Source of the DNA: an uncultured Lachnospiraceae bacterium
Lineage (GTDB): Bacteria > Bacillota > Clostridia > Lachnospirales > Lachnospiraceae
Assembly (NCBI GenBank): GCA_945827765.1
Contig: CALZPS010000025.1
Span: 1-11,556 of the forward strand
Direction of reading: 5' to 3'
DNA: 11,556 bases
Under the pieces are notes generated by a model, which was given only the letters and a program-made list of their open reading frames with translations, made no database searches and was not told the DNA's origin. The position numbers and the translations under genes were made by a program. Below are positions 7,033-11,556 of this stretch, one piece after another (position 1 is the stretch's first letter; each line of letters opens with the position of its first letter).

Positions 7033-8120
7033 AAATCAACAATGCGATCCATACGGCTGCTCATGTTCTGGAAAAGCATATCGACCAGAGTGACGGCAGC
7101 CATGGACTCAACAACCACAACTGCTCGCGGCACGATAATCGGGTCGTGCCGCCCGTGTATAACAAGCTCTGTATTTTCACCGTCTATGTTCACGGTATGC
7201 TGCGTCTGGGCAATCGAAGGCGTCGGCTTGACGGCTGCCCGCATGACGATGTCAAAACCGTCACTCATTCCGCCGAGGATGCCGCCGGCATGATTGGTTG
7301 CTTTCTCAAGCACTCCGTCCTTTATAAAAAATGCATCATTATTTGTACTGCCGTTTTTTTGTGCCGCCTGCATTCCTGCTCCGAACTCCACCGCTTTGAC
7401 GGCTCCGATAGAAAGGATTGCCTTACCTAAATTGGCATCGAGTTTTTCAAAAACCGGTTCCCCGATACCCGCGGGCATTCCGCTGACGACACATTCGATG
7501 ATGCCGCCGGCAGAATCTTTTTGCGCCATCATCTGTGAGAGGTATTCCTCAGCTTTCTGTGCCTGTTCGTTATTCGGCATATAAAGTTTATTTTCGTGGA
7601 TCTGCTCGAAATGGTAATCCTGTTCCTCTACCGTCACCGGACCAATCGACTTCGCGTAGGTCGTGATATGAATGCCAAGCTGCTCTAAAATCTTTGCGGC
7701 AACCGCCCCCGCAGCTACCCGGCCGATCGTTTCGCGTCCGGAGGAACGTCCGCCGCCGCGGTAGTCCCTGAATCCATATTTCTGTGTATAAGTGTAATCT
7801 GCATGACCGGGACGATAGACAGAGGCAATATTACCGTAGTCGCGGGAGCGCTGATCCTGATTGCGCACAATCAGGGAGATCGCAGTGCCGGTCGTATAAC
7901 CTTCAAACACACCTGATAAAATCTCAACACTGTCGCTTTCCCGGCGCTGGGTCGTGAATTTGCTCTGCCCCGGTTTGCGCCTGTCCAAAAACATCTGAAT
8001 ATCGGTCTCTGAAAGCGCAATCCCTGCCGGACAACCGTCAATGACAACGCCGATTGCAGGACCATGGGACTCGCCCCATGTTGTTATTTGAAAAAGTTTT
8101 CCAAAACTGGAACCACTCAT
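7023..8120 (-). CDS. aroC: Chorismate synthase AroC
   Basis: AroC catalyses the last step of the shikimate pathway, turning 5-enolpyruvylshikimate-3-phosphate into chorismate with reduced FMN as cofactor. The 365-residue product matches the family's usual length. Signature motifs are GESHGPAIGVVIDGCPAG (16-33, with the catalytic H19), RPGHADYTY with H106, GGRSSGRETIGRVAAGA (about 123-139), and RAAVKPTPSI (294-303). The start at 8120 is preceded by AAGGATGG at a somewhat long spacing, and an in-frame stop just upstream rules out a longer form. The gene stands alone on the minus strand, with no other shikimate genes in view. A promoter with a perfect TATAAT lies at 8154-8182. The TGA lies inside the last codons of the convergent kinase gene. 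Confidence 0.97.
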   Translation of the reverse strand: MSGSSFGKLFQITTWGESHGPAIGVVIDGCPAGIALSETDIQMFLDRRKPGQSKFTTQRRESDSVEILSGVFEGYTTGTAISLIVRNQDQRSRDYGNIASVYRPGHADYTYTQKYGFRDYRGGGRSSGRETIGRVAAGAVAAKILEQLGIHITTYAKSIGPVTVEEQDYHFEQIHENKLYMPNNEQAQKAEEYLSQMMAQKDSAGGIIECVVSGMPAGIGEPVFEKLDANLGKAILSIGAVKAVEFGAGMQAAQKNGSTNNDAFFIKDGVLEKATNHAGGILGGMSDGFDIVMRAAVKPTPSIAQTQHTVNIDGENTELVIHGRHDPIIVPRAVVVVESMAAVTLVDMLFQNMSSRMDRIVDFYS

Positions 8121-8153
8121 GATATATCACCATCCTTATGAACATATAGATTT

Positions 8154-8182
8154 ATTATAAAAGATGAATATCGAATATGCAA
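8154..8182 (-). promoter_or_regulatory. Predicted sigma-A promoter of aroC
   Basis: On the minus strand, TTGCAT (8177-8182) and a perfect TATAAT (8154-8159) are separated by 17 bp. Transcription would start near 8147 and give a short leader of about 27 nt before the aroC ATG. The -35 box is weak (first three bases match), but the -10 and spacing are ideal. Confidence 0.6.
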
Positions 8183-8239
8183 TGCTGAACTTTTACTAAT
8201 ATTTTCTTCGTTAATTTTTTCTTAAGAGTGATATTTTAC

Positions 8240-8269
8240 TGTACAACACTTAGAGCAACATGGTATACT
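8240..8269 (+). promoter_or_regulatory. Predicted sigma-A promoter of the L,D-transpeptidase gene
   Basis: TGTACA (8240-8245) and TATACT (8264-8269) are 18 bp apart, and TGG directly before TATACT forms an extended -10 element. Transcription would start near 8276, giving an unusually long leader of about 146 nt. It diverges from the aroC promoter across about 58 bp of AT-rich DNA. Confidence 0.55.
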
Positions 8270-8273
8270 GGAA

Positions 8274-8341
8274 ACAAATGAGCCGGGGGTCAAAAGGTGT
8301 TTTGCCCCTGGTATCAACAAATGAGTTACCCGACAAATGAG
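8274..8341 (+). repeat. Three direct copies of the 9-mer ACAAATGAG in the L,D-transpeptidase leader
   Basis: Exact copies lie at 8274-8282, 8317-8325 and 8333-8341. The first two flank a strong hairpin and the third lies just before a second hairpin. A one-mismatch copy (AAAAATGAG) sits at 8428-8436, inside the first codons of the next gene. The copies could be operator or RNA-binding sites, or the edges of a small intergenic repeat. I do not recognise the family. Confidence 0.6.
8283..8311 (+). other. Strong leader hairpin 1 upstream of the L,D-transpeptidase gene
   Basis: CCGGGGG-T-CAAAA (8283-8295) pairs with TTTTGCCCCTGG (8300-8311) around the loop GGTG. This gives 12 pairs, including one G-T pair, with a single bulged T. 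No T-run follows on the plus strand, so it is not a classical terminator. It begins a few bases after the predicted transcription start and could protect the 5' end of the mRNA or be part of a regulatory leader. It matches no riboswitch class that I recognise. Confidence 0.55.
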
Positions 8342-8346
8342 ACTGA

Positions 8347-8384
8347 CGTCGATTTCTTCGTGTTTCGCACTCTTAAAATCGACG
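8347..8384 (+). other. Leader hairpin 2 upstream of the L,D-transpeptidase gene
   Basis: CGTCGATTT (8347-8355) is the exact inverted repeat of AAATCGACG (8376-8384), a 9-bp stem with a 20-nt loop in which GTG (8360-8362) can pair with CAC (8368-8370). It ends 23 nt before the ribosome binding site AGGGGAG (8408-8414). No T-run follows. Confidence 0.5.
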
Positions 8385-8421
8385 AAAACATGATTAAATA
8401 TATTAGCAGGGGAGTAAAAGA

Positions 8422-9945
8422 ATGAGCAAAAATGAGTTCCATGACCCGGATATCATTTATCTGGATGAAGAAACGGAAGAGAAAGAGAAAACAGAAAGAC
8501 CAAAACGTGTGAGAAAAAAGAAAACAAGTGTGCCGAACTGGAAGAAGTACGGGCTGCCGGCCGGCGCGGTGCTTGGTGTCTTAGTCCTATTATATGTAGG
8601 TGTTACTGTCTACTTTATGGGGCATTTCTTTGTGAATACCAGGATGGGAGGATATGATTTATCCGGCAAGAGTGTTTCCGATGCAGAGGATTTCTGGAAA
8701 GAACACATTTCAGAGTATGTTCTGACAGTGAAAGAAAATGGCGGAGACACGGAAAAGATCAAAGCCTCGGAGATCGGGCTTGTTTATAAAGCGAGCGATT
8801 CTATTCAGAAAGCACTCAAAGAGCAGAATGCGTTTTTGTGGCCTGCCGCTTTTTTTAAAGATACGGAATTGAATTCAGCGGTTGATATTTCTTATGATGA
8901 GAAGAAATTAGAACAAAGGATTGCTGATTTGAACTGTCTGAAGAAAGAACAGCTCCCTTCGGTTTCGGCATATCCGAAGTATAATGGGGAAAAATTTGTT
9001 CCGGAACCGGAAGTGGTGGGGACGGCAATCGATGTGGAAACCTTGAGTAAAAAAATCAAAAGCTCGATTGAGTCGCTGACACGGCAGCTGGATATGAAAG
9101 AAGAGGAGTGTTACAGTTTTCCGAAATATACGGCAGATTCTCCGGAATTAGAAAAAGCCTGCGAGGAAATGAACCAATATCTGCGGGCAAGTATTACTTA
9201 TCAGATGGATACCGATGTCGTGCTGGACAAAGATATCATCGCTACATGGCTGTCGGTGGATGAAGATATGAACGTGATCTTTTCGGAGGATGCACTGCGG
9301 GCATGGCTGACAGAATTCGGCGACAAATATGACACCTTTGATAAGGTCAGACACTTTACGACCCCATGGGGGAAATCAGCAGAGGTACAGCCGGGCAGGA
9401 TGAACTGGGGCGGCTACGGCTGGGCGGTAGATGAAGGCGCCGAGTTTACTGCCGTTCTAGAGACGATCAAGAATGGGGAAACAGTGGTTCGGGAGCCAAT
9501 CTATCTGGTGGGACAGCGGGCAGCCGTACATGGAGATCCGGACTGGGGATCCACCTATTTGGAAGTAGATATCACAGAACAGCATATGTGGTATATCAAA
9601 GACGGAAGGATTGCCTTTGAATGTGACGTTGTTACCGGACTGCCCACACCGGAACGCAAGACACCGGACGGAGTTTACCGGGTACTGGAAAAATGTACCG
9701 ACTATACGATGACCGGCAATATTGTCCCGGAGACAGGGCAGCCGGAGTATATTTCCCATGTGGACTACTGGATGCGTGTGACATGGGGCGGTGTCGGATT
9801 TCATGATGCAACATGGCAGCCTTATTTTGGAGGTACTTTGTATCAGACAAACGGCTCACATGGCTGTATCAATATGTCTTACAGTTCCATACAACAGTTA
9901 TATCCGATGGTGGAAGTTGGGACTCCAATCGTGGTTCACTACTAA
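8422..9945 (+). CDS. Membrane-anchored L,D-transpeptidase (YkuD family) with peptidoglycan-binding-like region
   Basis: This enzyme is predicted to form 3-3 type cross-links in peptidoglycan, or to attach other groups to it, by an active-site cysteine outside the membrane. The 507-residue product has a charged cytoplasmic N-terminus (1-43, ending in the basic KRVRKKK stretch). One transmembrane helix (about 44-66) gives N-in, C-out topology. A long extracellular region (about 70-370) resembles the repeated PG_binding_4-type domain usual in such proteins. The C-terminal YkuD catalytic domain (about 376-507) contains H461 in GFHD and the motif SHGCIN with nucleophile C482. The ATG at 8422 has AGGGGAG (8408-8414) at 7 nt. 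The gene has its own predicted promoter and a long structured leader. tgt follows 31 nt after its stop with no terminator, so the two may share a transcript. The substrate and physiological role cannot be read from sequence. Confidence 0.92.
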   Translation: MSKNEFHDPDIIYLDEETEEKEKTERPKRVRKKKTSVPNWKKYGLPAGAVLGVLVLLYVGVTVYFMGHFFVNTRMGGYDLSGKSVSDAEDFWKEHISEYVLTVKENGGDTEKIKASEIGLVYKASDSIQKALKEQNAFLWPAAFFKDTELNSAVDISYDEKKLEQRIADLNCLKKEQLPSVSAYPKYNGEKFVPEPEVVGTAIDVETLSKKIKSSIESLTRQLDMKEEECYSFPKYTADSPELEKACEEMNQYLRASITYQMDTDVVLDKDIIATWLSVDEDMNVIFSEDALRAWLTEFGDKYDTFDKVRHFTTPWGKSAEVQPGRMNWGGYGWAVDEGAEFTAVLETIKNGETVVREPIYLVGQRAAVHGDPDWGSTYLEVDITEQHMWYIKDGRIAFECDVVTGLPTPERKTPDGVYRVLEKCTDYTMTGNIVPETGQPEYISHVDYWMRVTWGGVGFHDATWQPYFGGTLYQTNGSHGCINMSYSSIQQLYPMVEVGTPIVVHY

Positions 9946-9976
9946 AAAGTAAAATGGAAAGAGGATTTTGGAAGAT

Positions 9977-11110
9977 ATGTACGAGTTGATAAAAACGGAG
10001 GGAAGAGCGAAAAGAGGGCGCTTTCATACCGTTCACGGTGTGATTGAGACACCGGTTTTTATGAATGTGGGAACTGCGGCTGCGATTAAAGGAGCCGTAT
10101 CCACAGATGATTTACGACAGATCAAGACACAGGTGGAGCTTTCAAACACCTATCATCTGCACGTCCGCCCGGGAGACGAGATTGTCCGCAAAATGGGCGG
10201 GCTGCACAAATTTATGAACTGGGACAAGCCGATATTGACAGATTCAGGTGGATTTCAGGTGTTTTCGCTCGCCGGTCTTCGCAAGATTAAAGAAGAAGGA
10301 GTGCATTTTCATTCTCATATTGACGGACGCAAGATTTTCATGGGACCGGAGCAAAGTATGCAGATACAGTCTAATCTGGCGTCCACCATCGCCATGGCAT
10401 TTGACGAATGTCCTTCCAGTGTGGCGGACAGAGCATATATGGAGCAGTCTGTGGCCCGCACGACCAGATGGCTGATGCGTTGTCAGAAGGAAATGGCGCG
10501 GCTGAACGCATTGCCGGACACTATTAATCCGCAGCAGATGCTGTTTGGCATCAATCAGGGCGGGGTGTATGAGGATATCCGTATCGAACATGCAAAGCAG
10601 ATTGCAGAACTTGAACTGGACGGCTATGCAGTAGGAGGTCTGGCGGTCGGAGAGACCCATGAGGAAATGTACCGTATATTGGATGCGGTGGTTCCTTATC
10701 TGCCGCAGAATAAGCCGACTTACCTGATGGGAGTCGGAACACCCGCCAATATATTGGAAGGGGTAGAGCGGGGGGTGGATTTCTTCGATTGCGTTTATCC
10801 ATCCAGAAACGGACGCCACGGACATGTTTATACCAATCATGGAAAGCTGAATCTGTTCAATGCAAAATATGAACTTGATGAGCGGCCGATTGAGGAAGGC
10901 TGCCAGTGCCCGGCGTGCCGAAGCTACAGCCGTGCATATATCCGACATCTTCTGAAAGCAAAAGAAATGCTGGGAATGCGCCTTTGTGTGCTTCATAATC
11001 TCTATTTCTACAATACGATGATGGAAGAAATCAGGGATGCATTAGATAACGGAAACTTTCAGTCCTATAAAAAGAAAAAGCTGGAAGGTATGGAACAGGG
11101 AAAAGAATAG
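9977..11110 (+). CDS. tgt: tRNA-guanine transglycosylase (queuine tRNA-ribosyltransferase) Tgt
   Basis: Tgt swaps guanine 34 in the anticodon of Asp, Asn, His and Tyr tRNAs for a queuosine precursor base. The 377-residue product shows the TIM-barrel enzyme's key parts: D89 in DSGGFQVFSL, GINQGG in the middle, the nucleophile D271 in FDCVYPSRNGRHGH, and the zinc site C309-x-C311-xx-C314 with H340. The length is normal. I chose the ATG at 9977 because family members in related bacteria start MYELIKT. AGAGGA (9960-9965) is then 11 nt upstream, which is long. A TTG at 9968 in the same frame is the alternative start, but it is too close to that site. No queA or other queuosine genes are in view. 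The gene follows the L,D-transpeptidase and precedes yajC, a common tgt-yajC order. No clear terminator follows. Confidence 0.96.
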   Translation: MYELIKTEGRAKRGRFHTVHGVIETPVFMNVGTAAAIKGAVSTDDLRQIKTQVELSNTYHLHVRPGDEIVRKMGGLHKFMNWDKPILTDSGGFQVFSLAGLRKIKEEGVHFHSHIDGRKIFMGPEQSMQIQSNLASTIAMAFDECPSSVADRAYMEQSVARTTRWLMRCQKEMARLNALPDTINPQQMLFGINQGGVYEDIRIEHAKQIAELELDGYAVGGLAVGETHEEMYRILDAVVPYLPQNKPTYLMGVGTPANILEGVERGVDFFDCVYPSRNGRHGHVYTNHGKLNLFNAKYELDERPIEEGCQCPACRSYSRAYIRHLLKAKEMLGMRLCVLHNLYFYNTMMEEIRDALDNGNFQSYKKKKLEGMEQGKE

Positions 11111-11175
11111 AGTTCGTATCATTTCATTGTATGGCTGAACGGATGCATAAAATAGGAAAAAAAGAAAAATAACCC

Positions 11176-11204
11176 TTGAAGTAATAGTGATTTTTGTGTA
11201 TGAT
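11176..11204 (+). promoter_or_regulatory. Predicted sigma-A promoter of yajC
   Basis: TTGAAG (11176-11181) and TATGAT (11199-11204) are separated by exactly 17 bp, each differing from consensus at one or two bases. Transcription would start near 11211, about 31 nt before the yajC ATG. It lies in an AT-rich 131-bp gap after tgt, so yajC and what follows can be expressed apart from tgt. Confidence 0.65.
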
Positions 11205-11241
11205 ATTTATATTGTTCAAATGAATGTTAGGAGGAAGTATT

Positions 11242-11556
11242 ATGTTTGGAGTATTAGCAGCTGAAAACACAGGGGCAGCAGGCGGTCTGTCAATGCTGAT
11301 CGTATGGGGTGTGTTTATCGTAGCAATGTATTTTTTGATGATTCGTCCGCAGTCCAAAGAGAAGAAAAGAATGACAGCTATGCTTTCATCGTTGGAAATC
11401 GGTGACAGCGTGCTGACGACCAGCGGGTTCTTCGGCGTAGTCATTGATATCAATGATGAGGCAGATGCAGTTGTTGTGGAATTCGGCAACAACAAGAACT
11501 GCAGAATCACGATGAAGAAAGGCGCAATCAGCGAAATTGAAAAACCAGGTGCAGAG
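11242..11556 (+). CDS. yajC: Preprotein translocase subunit YajC (3'-partial)
   Basis: YajC is a small membrane protein associated with the Sec translocon and with SecD/SecF. The frame is open to the right edge (105 codons seen, no stop). A short N-terminus is followed by one hydrophobic helix (about residues 16-34) ending in FLMIRPQ, the family hallmark. A basic stretch KEKKRM follows, then the soluble part with LEIGDSVLTTSGFFGVV, also typical. AGGAGG (11229-11234) lies 7 nt before the ATG. Most of the usual length of about 90-120 residues is present, so the stop should lie just beyond the window. A good promoter precedes it. secD/secF would be the expected next genes. Confidence 0.93.
   Translation, partial: MFGVLAAENTGAAGGLSMLIVWGVFIVAMYFLMIRPQSKEKKRMTAMLSSLEIGDSVLTTSGFFGVVIDINDEADAVVVEFGNNKNCRITMKKGAISEIEKPGAE

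Noticed and set aside
6972..7430. A 152-codon plus-strand frame running from the kinase end into aroC
   Set aside because: The aroC signature motifs on the opposite strand explain this DNA, and the frame has no recognisable motif.
8283..8311. Leader hairpin 1 as an intrinsic terminator
   Set aside because: No T-run follows on either strand, and it lies just downstream of a promoter rather than after a gene.
8278..8340. A 20-codon upstream ORF (MSRGSKGVLPLV...) in the L,D-transpeptidase leader
   Set aside because: Its ATG is only about 2 nt from the predicted transcription start and has no Shine-Dalgarno site; the DNA is better explained as hairpin and repeats.
10244..10996. A 250-codon open frame antisense to tgt
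   Set aside because: It lies wholly inside tgt, whose catalytic and zinc residues are all intact; the antisense product has no recognisable domain and no good ribosome binding site. It is a by-product of tgt codon use.
11111..11170. A terminator after tgt
   Set aside because: Only weak 4-bp pairings are present and no T-run follows a stem on the plus strand.
11124..11510. A 128-codon minus-strand frame opposite yajC
   Set aside because: yajC with its ribosome binding site, promoter and FLMIRPQ motif explains the region; the antisense frame is low-complexity and featureless.

Overview
The window is a conserved housekeeping region of a low-to-mid-GC Gram-positive bacterium, most probably a member of the Clostridia and within them the Lachnospiraceae. 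The evidence is the order dnaG-rpoD-trmK-Nif3 (the Firmicutes version of the macromolecular synthesis operon), a fused TGS/kinase gene of a type common in Lachnospiraceae, purine-rich Shine-Dalgarno sites before almost every gene, and the tgt-yajC pair. The genus cannot be fixed from the sequence alone.

Layout. Positions 1-704 hold the 3' part of a polyphosphate:AMP phosphotransferase gene (PPK2 family). It is broken near its end by a deletion of about 30 codons plus a frameshift. Positions 786-5317 carry a tight plus-strand cluster: DNA primase (dnaG), primary sigma factor (rpoD/sigA), tRNA adenine-22 methyltransferase (trmK) and a Nif3-like dimetal protein whose start overlaps the trmK stop. 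A two-part nucleoside kinase-like gene (5362-7032) follows in the same direction. Chorismate synthase (aroC) lies on the minus strand at 7023-8120, and its stop overlaps that of the kinase gene by 10 bp. From a divergent 301-bp intergenic region the plus strand resumes with a membrane-anchored L,D-transpeptidase (8422-9945), tRNA-guanine transglycosylase (tgt), and the start of yajC, which runs off the right edge and has its own promoter.

How the genes work together. The first cluster joins replication initiation (primase), transcription initiation (sigma factor) and tRNA modification, as in many Firmicutes. aroC is a single biosynthetic gene facing the other way. The last block joins cell-wall cross-linking, tRNA modification and the Sec accessory subunit YajC; secD/secF would be the expected continuation beyond the window.

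No defence system, mobile element, CRISPR array, rRNA or tRNA gene was found, and I see no convincing novel multi-gene system. The least explained stretch is the long leader before the L,D-transpeptidase gene (about 8276-8421). It holds two strong hairpins and three exact copies of the 9-mer ACAAATGAG. Other points worth a second look are the broken polyphosphate phosphotransferase, a perfect 9-bp hairpin directly before the rpoD ribosome binding site, and a long alternating aspartate/hydrophobic tract in the sigma factor.
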